From contig NC_091869.1 in NCBI RefSeq assembly GCF_019399895.1, positions 7,688,001 through 7,752,000 on the forward strand: a stretch of 64,000 nucleotides of DNA. The letters run 5' to 3'. The stretch is from Cardiocondyla obscurior (lineage: Eukaryota; Arthropoda; Insecta; Hymenoptera; Formicidae). The number at the start of each line of letters is the position of its first letter. Position 1 is the stretch's first letter. Positions 35,801 to 49,600 of the stretch are shown piece after piece. The notes under the pieces were generated by a model. The model was not told the origin of the DNA, ran no database searches, and saw nothing but the letters and a program-made list of their open reading frames with translations. A program made the translations under genes and the position numbers.

Positions 35801-38800
35801 CTCACATCGCCGACATTTATCGCGTACCTTTTTACAAGCCATCTTTGACTTGAGTATTCTTCACGAAATAGCCCGCTTTCAAATGTAATTTCAAGCCGAG
35901 AAGCTATCGAGACGAGCTCATCCGTTCCCGCATTTATCGTCGTAATAATTTTTCGTCGCGTAAAAAAATACAGAAAAAATACACACGTGCGCTCAATTAA
36001 TATAATATTATGCATACAGTCGTACTGATAATTCAAGTATCGAAGGCAAGAAGAAAAAATCGCTCCGTCACTTTGCATATCACCGATCGAGGCGTATTCT
36101 CGGTATTTATCATTTCGCAACAACGTGTAGTTTACGCTAATTGTCCTTCTTAATTTCATGGTTAATAACGCGCTAATCACCCTCTTTATTTCAATTCTAC
36201 GAAAGATCGAATGTTCCATTTCGCGATCTTGCGTCATTTCACGACGGCCTTCGTAAAATACGCGATTTTGAAAAATCAGAAACGCCCGAGAAAACGTGGA
36301 TTTTTCCGAGAAAGAAGCCCTCGATTTTCTCGCGTAAATCCGCGGCCGCGATTCTGGGCCACCCATCTTCACAGAAGTGAACAAGTGGGTAATTAAAGAA
36401 AAGCGAAACGTGCGTCATAATTTCTAGCGCGTTTGCGGTCGATAAAAAATTAAAAAATTAAAAAAAAAACAAGAAAAAGGTTTCGCGCTTTCCTGATATC
36501 GCTATCGTGGCTTATCGGACACACGTGGTTGCGTAATTCATCAATGACAAAATATTCTTCGATATCATTAATTATTTTTTTCTTTTTTAATTTGAAGTAT
36601 CGCGATAAAATCTACATTGATTGCACGTACGATCTTTAATATTGCACAAATTATGAGATTGTAAAAAAAAAAAATAAAACGAGAATAATGTCGCAGGATG
36701 AATTTTGTATAATAATGTTTTTGTACTAGTTTTGTATAAACTAGAAACGAAGCAGCTCCTTTAATTCCTCTTGATTTGTGCGGGATTAATTTCAGATTAA
36801 ATATTAATGATGTTAATATCAACCTGTCGTTCGCGCCAAGGATGTCGCAATTATATATTTATATTTTTCTTTCACTCCTCATGATTAAAAGAAAACCTAA
36901 CACAGGCTCGCGAAGCCTGCATAATTTGCCGTGCTTCGAGAATATACAGTAAATCCTCCATTATTAAATGCAATTTTTTAATGATCAAAAGAGAAAATAT
37001 ACGACTATACGATTATATTACATTTTATGAAATTCTATCAAAGTTTTTATGGTAAAAATTAAATTAAAGCCAAAGTGTAAAATTGAAAGAATATTTGGAA
37101 AAAAAAAAAATGTAAAAACCACGTTCTTCCGCTCGGTGAATTTTCGCAATTTAATCTCAAAGTAATCTCGCAAAAATTGCCAATAAAATTTTCGCGCCGT
37201 GTCCATCTCGAACACGTTTGCACGTTAATAAAATGTCTCATGAAAAATTCATGCGTTTTCCTCGTTGAATACCGCGTACTGTCCGACAAGCTTTCTTTTC
37301 CGAATTGCGCCCTTTCTCTAGCAATCTAAAAATACATGGAAGATAAAAAAGCAAACTGTATTCTTTTGACAGACGGAACGAAGGCCGACGAGAACAAGTT
37401 CGAAGTAGAACTGGAAACGGCTAAGCGAATTCGATGAAGGACCGGCAGCCGTATAGATATATGCTCGGAGATATTTTTGCAACTTTTTCTCGATTTTTAA
37501 ACCGCCTGACCTCCGACCGAGCTGCCGTGAATTAAATCATAAGCGTGAATTATACGCGCATTAATAGCAACGTACATGGTATTTTTAAAACGATATAATT
37601 GAACTTTTTATTATTTACGAGGCTGACGTAATTTTCGATCCTTGGACTTTCAATTCACGCTCGACATTCTAAAAGCGCTTTAACCCGTTTTTTTAAGTAT
37701 CTTTTTAAAGTATTAAATCTAGATAGAAAATATTAAATAAAAGAACCAATATTTTTTGTTAATAGTAAAAATAATCTGGTATTATTGAGAGAAGATACAG
37801 GAGCGTGGATGCACGTTATGTTAATACAGCTAAGTTATTCTCAATCGGGAACTTCCCATTTCGCTTTCAGACCCCTCACGTACGTATCAGCGTGCAGTGA
37901 TCAAAACTACAAACACGTCACTTAAACTTGTCGTGACAAAGAATTCGGACTATTTATAATCCGTCCTCAAGTCACTATTTGGCATTAAGTAAAACTATCA
38001 CCTCCAATACGCGTCACGAAATTCCTATTACGAAAAAAGGTGTATTGAAGTGAAATAAATTTTGACTCTTAGAATACGTGTAGCTGAAGTAAAAATATTC
38101 AGACAAACTTTTAAGATTGAAGCTGCGGAGGAATCGCGGCGGGAGTGTTTTTTAAGTCTCGAAGTCTTAGTTTCTAAGTTTTTTTTTTTTTTAATTAATG
38201 TCTTTGCATTAATTAAAATTTTCCGTCGCGATCGTCGCAATTTTCCCGAGTTTTCTGAGCACCGCGCGAACCGGCCGATTCCGGTTACGCTTTTAAATGC
38301 GGTCGCCAGCCGATTGATATTCGTCCCGTACGGGCAACGTTCCGCATACCGGATACCCCCTGGGGGACGTGCATTAATTAATCGCCAAATAGGCGTTGGC
38401 GCGAACCGTAATAATGACGATCGGTCGGCGATTAAGGCCGATCTGGCCGGATTGGCGAAGATATGCGGAGAAAGTCCGACCTGTGTACGCCTATGTCCGG
38501 TCATTGCACCGTGTAATTTCTTCTGCTTATTTTTCCTTTTTTTTTTTGTTTTTTTTTTCCTTTTTTTCATAACCTCTCGCCATGACGATTATTCTACGAG
38601 AGTGTCGGAGCGGAATTTTATCACCTTTTTTACGACACGATCGCGTTTCGTGTGATCGCATTTTGAAACCTCATCGTCTCCGCGCGTTTACCGAGTTAGA
38701 AAATCTAATCAAACGGTCTCGTGTGGCGCGTAACAGAGACACGTGGAGAAGAGTCACGTGCGAGACTCTCGCGGTGAAAAAAAAATTAAAAAAAATAAAT

Positions 38801-40246
38801 AAATAAATAAATGTCTGTGAAAGTTGCACTTTGCATTCGACGCTAACTCTTTGAGAGCCGGTTTTTCCTCGGTGGGAATCTAGATGAATTCGTGTTCTCT
38901 TAGGTTTCGAAATTAAGTAATGTAATAGCTCGGCATTTAAATTGCATCTCTTTCAGGAAAGAAATTATAAATAACGTCGTAAATAAAATTTTTCAAGAGA
39001 TAAGCAGCGAGAGGCTGCCCATTTTTCGAACCTTAATCGACAAAGATATTTTATCTCGTCTGGTTAATTTAATTTATTATTAAGAAGTTAATTAGCATTT
39101 TATGTTTCATCAAAACGGCGATTCCCTATCGGTCGATGATTCGCGATCGATTTTCAAAATTAATTCGCAGGAGGAATTTCCTAGCCGTAGGAGAACCGCG
39201 ATGACTTAACTCAACCGGCAGGGATGAGATTCATCGGCGACGAGCACCAATACGGAATTGATGGAATTGACCTTGCTACTTGCTGATGCATCGGTCGTAA
39301 AAAGTATCGCGCACTTCCGGCGTGCCAAGGCTGCGACCGACAATATGCGACGTTGTACCTACCGTTCTTAATTGCCGCTTATCTCGACGCATAATTATCG
39401 ACAATACATCAAAATGAGCTTTTTAAATGAGGTTTTTTTCGTCGCCGGGTGACTCGCTACTCGATCAAAACGAAGGCGAAACGTCGCGCCGTCTTGACCA
39501 TTGATAAAATATTGTCTTCGAAATCACTTTCGCTAATGTGCGACCCGCTACTCGCAAGCACGAGCAAATTGAGTTTGGAATAAATTCTGTAACGAGCTAT
39601 CGATAATTACTCGGACGAGCCCGAGATACGCGTAGCTCGATTAATCATATGACGCTGTTACAATTAATGAAAGGACGGTCCATCCGCGGACAGCCGTGTT
39701 TCAAATGACAATCAATTCGATGTTTAACATAACCGCTCGAGGAATGTTCATACGGATCTACAGTTCGATTAATTATGCAAAGTGTCCGCCTCGAGTGACG
39801 TAATAGCCGTGAAAGTTTAATACTTTAACTGAACATATTTATACATATATTTACAGATTTATCCAACAGATAAAAATTATTATATCGTTCAAAAATACAT
39901 TTATAAACGACGCAGGATTGAGAGTTAGACTTTAATTGTCGACGCAGAATAAAAAAAAAAAATAAAATGTTAAGGGATTATTTATAATTAATATCACGAT
40001 TCGTGATTTAGAAAGATTTCACTTACCCTTGGCCCATCCGGTCAGCACGTTTCCGAGGTAGGCGACTTTGTAAGATGGATCGTATTCAGTGATCGACACG
40101 TTGCCCCTGTGCCGCCTCCAGAGCCGGCCCAGTCCTCTCTTCAGGGATCTGAGGGTTTTATGGCCGAACTCCTTGCCCGCGCTGGGTTGCACCGTGCCGT
40201 CGGTCTCGTCGATGGGATCCGCGACGACATCACCCATTGTCTTCAT
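28884..40246 (-). CDS. FAM43A: FAM43A/B-like PTB (PID) domain protein, 627 aa (four coding exons)
   Basis: The coding sequence joins 40246-40027, 32181-31818, 30732-30368 and 29818-28884 on the - strand: 1884 bases, with every splice phase agreeing. The fold is a phosphotyrosine-binding/PID domain, about residues 50-190, typical of cytoplasmic adaptor proteins. Landmarks shared with vertebrate FAM43A are Y-K-V-A-Y-L-G-N (59-66), H-R-V-T-Y-C (123-128), F-V-W-V-Y-R-H-E (138-145), L-R-C-H-A, and, after the domain, R-K-L-L-L and E-R-S-K-S-A-P-K-L (227-235). Exon 4 adds a long acidic, probably disordered tail that makes this protein clearly longer than the vertebrate ones (about 420 and 330 residues). 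An in-frame TAG at 40262-40264 fixes the first Met at 40246; Met4 is a possible alternative start. The family's function is poorly known. The Drosophila counterpart is, from memory, CG8312. Confidence 0.93.
29819..30367 (-). other. Intron 3 of FAM43-like gene
   Basis: 549 bases from donor GTTAGT to acceptor TTTTCTAG. The donor overlaps an in-frame stop: if the intron is retained, translation ends at TAG 30363-30365 after Ser317. AT-rich, no other feature. Confidence 0.8.
30368..30732 (-). other. FAM43A: Exon 3 of FAM43-like gene
   Basis: The acceptor TAATTATTACAG is followed by A, completing Arg195. The exon then reads L-S-L-A-N-A-L-Y-D-N-P through the conserved K-L-L-L and P-P-L-E-R-S-K-S-A-P-K-L segment, then a Glu-rich helix-like stretch (about 237-265) and a Ser/Thr-rich end. 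The donor is A|GTTAGT. Confidence 0.9.
30733..31817 (-). other. Intron 2 of FAM43-like gene
   Basis: 1085 bases from donor GTGAGA to acceptor TTACAG. It contains poly-A/T runs at 30785-30820 and 31250-31285 and no coding sequence. Confidence 0.85.
31818..32181 (-). other. FAM43A: Exon 2 of FAM43-like gene (most of PTB domain)
   Basis: The acceptor CTTATATAG is followed by GT completing Gly74; the donor is AG|GTGAGA. The exon encodes E-G-C-V-E-K-P through S-R-Q-N-A, residues 75-194. This covers the strands and C-terminal helix of the PTB domain, including the family hallmark F-V-W-V-Y-R-H-E. The + strand open frame across the same interval is its shadow. Confidence 0.93.
32182..40026 (-). other. 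Intron 1 (coding) of FAM43-like gene
   Basis: 7.8 kb between donor GTAAGT (40026-40021) and the acceptor at 32182. It is mixed AT-rich DNA with GC patches near 33560-33900, 34100-34500 and 38220-38760. Simple repeats include the (TA) stretch at 34807-34833 and (AAAT)n at 38794-38811. No additional exon in frame is needed or seen. Confidence 0.8.
38780..38811. repeat. Poly-A / (AAAT)n microsatellite
   Basis: An A-rich run leading into four AAAT units. Simple repeat in FAM43 intron 1. Confidence 0.85.
40027..40246 (-). other. FAM43A: Exon with start codon of FAM43-like gene
   Basis: Encodes residues 1-73 plus one base. It holds a short N-terminus and a basic segment (L-R-S-L-K-R-G-L-G-R-L-W-R-R-H-R, 32-47) just before the first PTB strand with Y-L-G-N at 63-66. 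The donor is G|GTAAGT. The basic stretch corresponds to the R-S-K-R-K-K patch before the domain in the vertebrate proteins. Confidence 0.92.
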
Positions 40247-40667
40247 CCTCGCCCGGTTTTGCTACACTGGCGAGTGATTTCTCGTCGGTCTCTCGTCCCG
40301 AACTCGCGCAAGAAAGTCCGCACTTCTCGCCTGAGGTCACCGTGCTACATCGTGCCGCCACTCCGTCGGGCTTTGTGTTCCGTTCGCCTGGACGAAGCGG
40401 AGGACGAGTTTTTGACTTCTGCCGCGCGTGGAGAACTCGCGTCCGATGTCGTCGGTCAAGAGAGATTGCGAGGCTAGGACAAGTCGCTAAACAGCTGCTG
40501 CCGATCGCTCAAGAGCTGTCATTCGCCGCCTCCAAGGACCTCTTCCTCGATCGTTATTCGTGTTTACGCGAAAAGATTGCAGCTCCGTTTTTTCCCGTGG
40601 GCTTGCGCGTCATCTCCTTCCTCACCGTAAGTCTTTCCTGCCCGTCGGCGAGGTTTCCGATGCGTTT
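40247..40667 (-). other. 5' UTR portion of FAM43 start exon
   Basis: On the - strand the tract TTAATTCTTGTTTCAG ends at 40668 and forms a strong acceptor. The 421 bases from 40667 to the ATG are therefore read as 5' UTR in the same exon. The stretch is GC-rich. An in-frame TAG sits just upstream of the ATG. Upstream ATGs in other frames are present, which could reduce translation. Confidence 0.5.
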
Positions 40668-43499
40668 CTGAAACAAGAATTAACGGACGATCGTTGATTT
40701 GAGGTCGTTGATTTTCCAATCGGCTGTCAGTAGCAAGAGCCAGAAGCCGTACGATACCACGGCGAATGTTATTTTTCACTCTCGACATAACGGCCGCGAT
40801 CGAGACGCGTAAGACAGGTCGGAATTTATTCCACCTAGACCAGAAAATAGTTGAGCATTCTTCGAGCATGATAAACTTTTCAAATACTGTCGAAGAGAAA
40901 TCGAATTTCGAGAAAGTTTTTTTTTTTTATTATTTGAATCGTACATTAGATAAGCAACTAAGAACTTTCTCTTGCGTTTCCTTTTAATATCTAATTAAAC
41001 AAGAAGAATATAGAGAGATAGATGGGGAGAACAAGTTCAGAGTGCGACGCTAATTAGCATACCTCGGTGCCGAGATTATAAATTACAACGGTGGCAGAAA
41101 AAACTCGTCATTCTCTTTTCTTTCTCTGCAAACGCAGAAGAAGGTTGTCCGCATGAATTAGAAATTGATGTCACAATGCCGCGAAATGCGTGGAATTTTC
41201 GCAATTTTCTTTTTCTAGAGCCGCGGGAGTCAAAAGAGGACCGTGCTCAAGGTAGAAAGTATCACCGGCGTGAATAAAAATCCACAGGCGGGAGAAAGTA
41301 ATGGAACTGATAACGAGCGCAATGCTCCAAATACTTGCAAAAGTAATTGCAACTGGGCCGGAGACTTCTATCGTCTCTCCGTGAAAAACAGGATGAGCGA
41401 TATTAAAACTCTCAAGCGGCACAGCATCCTGACCACTCCGTTCTTTTTTGCTCGTATCTTGGAATCTAACGTACCAGCTATGGTATATACTATATATATA
41501 ATTTTTTTTTTTATTATTATTAGTACGAGCATATATTGCCAAAAGCTCAGTTAATTCTTGCAACGTCATTCGATTCCTCCTCAACTTTTATTAAGTGATA
41601 AAAATAGACTGACGTCGCAGGTGAGAATTATCTAAGTTTGGTGCGAACGAAAAGCGGCTTGTTCCAACATTCAAGCGCATAATCAACGCCGACACGAATG
41701 CGATTGCTTGTCTTCCGTAAACCGCGCCGCTAGCGTTGAAAAATTAGTTTTCGCGAGAGCTAACGGGCCGCACGTGAAGCTCGCGCTGATAAGAGCTTCA
41801 AACGAGGACGCCAGGCGAACTTACGGCCTGATGGATTTTTAGTACAAGGCTGTTTGTGCGCCACGCTCGTTTTAAGATCGTGCCGGGCGCGCGTTCGTCC
41901 GGTCAATTTATCTGACCGGAAATTACGGTTTTCACCGGAAATCTTGCGGCCGGGCCGCGAGATCTCTCGAGGCTCGCTCAAAACCTTGTTTTAACGGATC
42001 TTTATTGTAATGCCGTGTTTCGTCAACCGTTAACCATAACAATCGACGCATGAATTAACATGCATTACACGAAGACATATTTATTGCAACGTGCAATAAT
42101 TATATTAGACGCAAAAAAGCAGCCTCTTTTTTTTTTCTAATTATTTAAGTTATTTGAAATGGTCATCTAAATTTCCAGTGATCATTAAAATCTCAAGAAG
42201 AACGAAAAATTGCAATTCCGGATTTTAATATTTTGCACAAAATTATTTTGCGCACTGCTGGAGCATAGCGGCTGGTTGTCTCGGCATTACGAAAGAACTC
42301 GGGAAAAACGCTTCCGGAGTCGCATGAATATTTTTCGCTTCTTCTGATGCGTTTCTCCGGTCCTAAGCTCGCCTATCATTACTCGTTAAACATCCCGCAT
42401 TAGTCGCGGCGCTGCTATGTTGTTTACGAATATTCCTCACAATTGAAACACATGCGGCCAGCGTGGATAATCGCCTTTGTATAATCGGCATATTTATGCA
42501 GCGACAGGTGGACTCCAGCCGTTTAGGCCCGCGACTTTGCTGCATTTTTTTCTTGCAAAACAACGCGGATGATAAAAATTATGACGGCGCGATCTCGCAA
42601 CTCTTTGATTATGCAGAAAGCACTCTCTCGGTTTAATATTTAGATGACTCAAATATTCTGCAGTTTCTTTTTATCAGTTTTATATTCTTTTTTTTTTCCT
42701 TTTACAGATATCTAAGCTACTCAATTTGGCTTTTCGCTTAAAACTTCTGACGTGTAAAAAAAAAAACGTTAGTTATGGCAAAAACGAGTCGATGCGTCTA
42801 GCTTTATTGCGCAAGTTTTATTATAGACGTGATAAAACAAATATAATACCAGAATAACGCACCAACTTTTTGAGATTATAATAAATTAATATTTCTATTT
42901 GTCAGGCGCAATTTGTTGATTTACCATCGTCGATCTCAAAAGCATAAATCACCTGCAACGGCTCTTTTGCCGGCATTGTTTCTCTGACATATTTCTCACA
43001 GCGTCAGGTACTCGCGGTCGTGAATTAATTCTTCGCACGTTCGAGGTCATCTGAATTCACGAGTTTGCTTTAAAACTTCCTCCTAAGCTGAGAACTGTCT
43101 GCAGTTCGAAAAGATGATCGCGACTCATTATTAATCGTACAAAGTTACGATTGAGTATTCACCGTAAAAAATTCAACAATCCGACATACCCTCGATCTGC
43201 AAGCTGATCCCGCAAAGAAACCAACCAGCGACGACAACAGCGAGGAAAAATATCGATAGTTGACGTTATTTTCTATATGCTAATATGTTACTCAATCGTT
43301 TCTTCTCTCGGTGTGGCCTGATAATTGATAATCACGTTTTCTCCCATTAATCAACATGATTATTCTTTTTCTATCTTTTTTTTTTTTTTTATTTTATAAT
43401 CCTTACGTGCGCGTTTCATAAGCTTTTTCTCTCGGTCGCGTAATTAATATTGGTAATCACGGCCTTATAACAACTTTACAGACTTTAATTAAGTTTCCA

Positions 43500-43525
43500 T
43501 GGTAAATAATCCTGGTAAATAATCC
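43500..43525 (+). repeat. 13-bp exact tandem duplication
   Basis: TGGTAAATAATCC occurs twice head to tail. A minor replication-slippage event. Confidence 0.9.
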
Positions 43526-45748
43526 AAAAATAACCTACGACACGTACGGCGTGATTCCCGAGGGTAAGCTTTAAATCGCCTGGAAGGCCTTCGCCTGCTA
43601 TCGTACATCGCCGGAGACTTTAGCTAGCCCAGTCCACCGTGACATTGTGAGTCGTATGATAATCACGTATAATCGCTCGTGATAACGTCGTGTTTGCCAA
43701 ACAGGTTTCTTTTTCCGCGATCAAGGAGTTCCGCAATTAAGTGCACGGCGAATCCGTCATCGCGCCCGTCATGTGGCTCCGCGTCATGTTCCGACCGACG
43801 TAACGTTCCCCTCGTGTTCCGCTATCAATAAATTTTATTACACGACGGAATAACAAGTTAATAAATAATTAACCTCGACCACGCAACGAACCGGATAATT
43901 TCTTCTTACTTTCCTCTTTCGTTGATATCCCGAAGATTTCCTCGTTAAATTGCGTCAACAAGAGGATGTGTCTAGTTCGATCTTTTAATTAATGATACGT
44001 CGTCCTATAATCATTCTTAATACACTGTTTTACTGATTGATATATAAACGTTTCCATTTTTTTGATAAAATAAAAAAAGGCAAAAAAAAGCAGCTTGCAA
44101 GAAATAAATTAAACGAATAGCGGATTGTTTGATAAATAATTAATTATGTAATGACGGATATTATTAGATATTGTTAAATAAGTGCCGGGTGAACAAAAAG
44201 GAGTTGAATTCACACGAGTTTACATAAACACGAATAACTTTTTGCTCATTTGCGTGCCGATGGAATATTCCACCGGTTTATTAGTTGATTTTTTTGCCTT
44301 ATCTCTTTAGCTGTATATCAGAAGTGGTTAATTATCAATAAGTAGTTACACATGTATAGCGTCTCTTTTATGCTATTACATGTCTCATTATATTAATATC
44401 GAGCTTCTGTAATGTTCCCGCGAACGTGACATCGAATACGATCGTTAGTGAATACTCACGACTAAGGCAATTAAATCAAATTGCCGCGATTGTGCAACAA
44501 TGTAGATTATCCTTAAACATCCTAATAGCACGTATAAGCTATCGCATTATTTTTTCATACTGAATATTTACTCGTTTCAATTTCATGGAATTAAAAGAAA
44601 AAAACAAAATTTTTTTTGCTCGAAGGACTCGGTATCAAGTTGAGAAAATAAGTTAATAATAATTTAAATATTTATTTTATACACCCTATTCTCTTCTTCT
44701 CTAAATTAGTTTCTAAATCATTCTCCAAATTGTACAATTTAAAAGCGTTCCTATCTTTATTGCCACCGCTACCTAGCTGCAAATATCATATTATCATAAT
44801 AATATCATAAAAATATAATATGAATGTTAATATCACGTTATCATAATTAACTTCTTCAGGCTCGCGGACTATTTTTTAAATAGCCATAGCTAAGCCGTAG
44901 CGGTTGCAATTGTAACACCATGCATCATACGCGTGGTGTTCTTTTACGGCGCGCCTTGACCAGCGTGATCCCTAGTTGTTTGCGTGATTCTAATTAATGC
45001 ACGACGACACCGGGGTTAAAGTGACCGTACGGGTTAAACGGCACCCGTTCGCATCTCGGGAATGGGAGATGTGGTCCGGTCACAATTATCAGCGTTCCGT
45101 CTTTTTTCTTTTCTTTTTTTTTTGCAGCATCGCGCACGCACAGCAATCCGTTCGCGAGAACACGCCAGAATACGGACAAGACCGCAGGTGTAGCGACCAA
45201 TGTCAGTCTTGACGTAACGCGACTCGGGTCTGCCGACGATGATAACTCCCCGCAGCGCGGACGGTTTTGCGCGCATAAACGGCTTACGCGACGACAACGA
45301 CGGACGGTCAATAAATCGCCGACGATTTATCCCCGATAAATTATGCCGTTCTTCTCATGCCAGGCTACTCGCCTGGATGCAAATTCACCAGCTATTTTTA
45401 AACCGAGTCTTCGGAGACGAGCCTTCGTGCGCCACAATGCGTTTACCTTGCGCGCCTTCCCGAAATTGCAAATCGCGAATACCCTCCCGGTCGTAAAAAC
45501 GCGGTGACCGAAACGCATATATCTTTCCTCGCGTTCTGAGCCGCCAGGTTTTAAAGCTAGATCCCGAGATAGCGCTTTAACATATTTTATTTTAAAGAAC
45601 CTCATATTCTTTTGGGCGCGATATATTCATTAATAGAATTTTATTAGAGTTTTAATGCGGATTAGAGAATTAAGTTAACGTCAAAGGTGGCAAAACTAGT
45701 CGCGTAAAATAATTGTTTACGATTCCAAAGTACATCAAAATCTGTGCC

Positions 45749-45763
45749 TAATAATAATAATAA
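45749..45763. repeat. (TAA)n microsatellite
   Basis: Five TAA units in AT-rich DNA. Confidence 0.8.
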
Positions 45764-46607
45764 ATCTTATTGGTGACTTCACGTTGCCATTCGACAGTTT
45801 CCTTCAACGACGTGTATTCACAGTTGTGTCATCGTTGCACTTATAATTCCGAAGCACTGCCATCATCATCATATACGAGTATATCCCGTCCAATTAAAAG
45901 TACTTTATACAGGCGTGGGTCATCAACAATGACGAAGAAAAAAGAGAGAAAATTCTTTTTATGCTTCGGAGAATTCGTGCGCCAAAAAATTTTTTGCAAA
46001 AAAAATTTTTTTTTTTTTTTACTAAATTCTGCGATTAATAATCTTTATGCGAAAAGTAAATATTCTTAGAAAAAGTGTATTACGCGGAAAAAAATAATGC
46101 TAATTAAAATTTGCAAAGTGATAAAAGTTACAATAAAACCTCCACTTCTCTTATTGAATAAATAGCGAATCTTCATTACTTTAATTAACATGATGTAATT
46201 ACACCTTAATTTTGTACAAACTGCAATATTCTCATTGTGCGCTTTTCCACCTATTTTTAATGCATGACTGAATAAAAGAATACGCGGAGTAACGCTCAAT
46301 TCGTCTCCGGGTCGTTGCATTATGAATCAGTGCTCGATGCAGCCCGAGATTAGACGCAGCCCTTCGCTTCTCCGCGTCTTTCATCACGTCACGTATAATA
46401 AGTCTCACGATCGTTGTCGAGCGTCGATGCAACCCAACGCGTATTCCGTTTCCTCGCGAAAACGACTAATCGCGAACAAACGGGAGAGGAATCGCTAAAA
46501 GATAAGAAAGACGCGGACGGAGAAAGAAGATTTTCGCCGCGGTAATTGTTGCGGTAAGCCGTATCACGAGACGGAAAAAAGAAGCCAGCGGAAAAAAATA
46601 AAGTGAG

Positions 46608-46657
46608 GCAAACACAAAGAGAAAAAGAGAGAGAGAAAAAAAAAAGAGATGAGGGAA
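46608..46657. repeat. GA/A-rich purine tract
   Basis: Purine-rich low-complexity stretch with GAGAGA units. The Phe/Leu/Ser-rich frame on the - strand across it is an artefact of the repeat. Confidence 0.8.
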
Positions 46658-49600
46658 GAAATCGAGCATGATCCTTACCACATCGTCGTGTCGTCCCACG
46701 ATTGTATGCTAAGGCGTTACGCTCGCGAATGCAGGCTCGCGCGTTATACCCACACCTCGCGGGAAACCGATTTCTAAATGATCGTCTACAGTAGGATCGC
46801 ATCGCGGTACGTATTGCGAAGTGCAACTTGCGATTGCGAAATTAACGCGAGTCGGTTTTTCCAACCGAGGCGACCTACCTGGCCGCGCATCTTCCGCGGA
46901 TGAAATCCGCGCTGCGGAGAAACTACAATGCCTCGCGCGTGGAAAATTATGCGGAGTATCGATTATCGATTGTTCTTGAGAAACAGAACCTCGCCGGATC
47001 GCCTTGGGATTTAATGGTATTCAATTACGAGAGATTGCGAGCCTAACCTTTTTCTAATAAGAAGAGAGAGAAATTAATTTTTCAAACAAGATTAAAGAAT
47101 ATATATGCTCGGTGCAGATAATTGAGAATTAAAGAAATCTGCAGGTATTTATTATCGAAAGTAAAACGATAAGTATCGATGTTTCGGTGGGTTGCATGGC
47201 ACGAGCGAAGAGCAGAGCAAACGGTGCATCGATAATATATAAGTGGATGCAATAAAAAGGCGCGAGTAGGGGCACTCTTGTAACGGGCATTCACGGATCC
47301 GTTGGAAGGCCGTTGACTCCGCAAAACTTTCGCCGACGCTTTCATACGCAGGCAGACGCAAAAGTATGAATTATACGCTGTAAAAAGCGCTCGGTATCGC
47401 CACGACCGTTTGAATTGATAACCCTGTACGCGTGTGAGTTATGCGTAAGTGCACCTTCGCGTCTCGCAAAAAGGACGCCGTTACTTTCCGTTATCAGTGG
47501 AAAGACCGCTTTAATCACGGCCTAACGAGATCTCTTAAATTCTCACTGTAAACGTCAACTTCTGCACCGAGAACCAAACTCGCGTGAGTTATCGGCTCAT
47601 TCAATCTCGCATAATTATCGCGGACGCGACCCTGCGCCTATTAATTACGCGGCGCAGAGATGTTTAATTACGCCGTGGTCCATCGTAAATACCGCGAGCG
47701 TCAGAACGCCGCGGCGCTCACTCACGGCCGGCACCTTCGGTCGATTTCAGTTCCGGCATTCGGAATCCGCGCGCGATGTATGCGAGGTAATGAAGAGGAA
47801 GCTGCGGACAAGGGAGATCGCAATCGCGGCCCGTGAGATCCGATCCGAGAAATAACTCGTAACTCGCAACGTCAACCGCGTTGAACCCTGGCCAGAGGCT
47901 TTTCGTTCCGCTGTTCGCCTCTTCGCAGCAGCGGCGGTACAGATCGCGGCATATCGCGATTTGCCGTGACGGACGCGAAATTCGTGAAGGCGGCGTCGAC
48001 GGATTCTCGGTGACCATCGCCGGTACTCTCCGTTTTCTCGAGGGGGAGGAGGGGGGGGGGAGGGAAACGACTCTTCGCATACCGCGGGACTTTCTCACGC
48101 CAGAGCGTCATATCGTAGACCCGAACCGTAGATCTGCCTCTCCTTTTTCATTCGCAGCCTCCCCTTTCTCTCTCGTGGTAGCGGCGGATCTCTTACGGGC
48201 ATCGCCGCCTACGAGCGCCTGCGGTCATTTAAATTTGTGCCATTACACGCCGCGTTACGCGAGACGACGAGAGAAAAGCCATCCCCTGGTCCTGGGATAA
48301 CGTAGACTCGGGTGCATTTCGGCAACGAAGCTTCGCAAACAGCGAGACTTCTGATTTAAAATCTCAACATATATTCTACTTAATTATTGTACAGAAGCTT
48401 CAACGTTGCTTAATTGGGTCTCTAAAAGATTAAATCTCTCGATTGTGACCTGGTCGCTTTTCCCGAAGCCTTCAGTCTTAAGCTCGAGTGCTTTTGAGCG
48501 CGGCGGTTCGTAACAATAGCCAGTTCGTAACAATAATCCATCGCTCAATTAATGGCACGTGACTGCTTCGCTTTCAGAACGGGACCGGGTGGCAATTTGT
48601 CACCCGGCGTTGCCCGTTATTAGCCGGAATTACGACCTGCAGTTTTATCGTTAAGCTTAAAACCGCTCTCTCATATCCAGATTATTTCTCGGTGCTGCGT
48701 TCCGGCGATCGCGTTTCGAGAGCTTGTCCCGCGATTTTCTTTTCATTACTTTCTATGATTGCGGACAAAATTTGCGTTTAGCCCGTCGATCGGGCGACGG
48801 GAGCAATCAAACGCACGCGATCGGTTCGATAAATTTAATTTACGACGCAATTTGACGCAGCGGAAAAGGGATGCCGAGAGTTGCGGGGACGTTTCATAAG
48901 CAATGTCGTAAAAATATATGCGCGGAAGAAAGCTGACGGTTTCTCGGAATGGCAATTCCGGTGAGGGCCGTTGTGGAAAATGCTCCCGATGCGGTAACGC
49001 GAATGAAACTCGTACTCACAATGGGGCTGCGTATACGAGAGAAAAGAACGATGTAGCTACGCTTACGGTGCATCAGCATAATTACCTTACAATTAAGTTC
49101 AAGTTACGTAAGCGCGTTACGTGCGGCGCAAATTGATCGGTATGCCGAGTAAAGAAACGGAGTGAGAAAAAAGAAAAAAAAATTGGCGCGAGCTCTTTGT
49201 TCGCCGCGCTTTGCCCTCTGCTATTTCGCGCGGATAATTTGCATTGAAATATACCGAGGCTTTTTCGACATCTCGCAAATGCGTGTCTCCAAAATTGATT
49301 TGCAGAGCTATTGGCATTCACGCCTGCAAGAGGTTTTGAAACGGACGGAGATCGGACTCAAATCGGAGACGACAATCTCGGAGGTCACGCGGAATAAAAA
49401 AATACCACTCGAACGTTTAGCTCTTCGAGTCCCTCTCTCTCAATTTTACAATAAAAAAAAAATTCTGTATAAGTTAATCCTGGAAATACACATTAATCTC
49501 GAATATATCGTCCTGTTCGCGCTTTAAAAGACTTGCGGGAAATCTAGCAACGTTTTCTGTATTTATGGTAACGAAATGACTTCGGAATAGTTGAAAAAAA

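Noticed and set aside
38028..38655. Frames of 180 and 197 codons on opposite strands
   Set aside because: Both run through poly-T/poly-A stretches, overlap each other, and show no domain or coding bias; they lie in the FAM43 intron.
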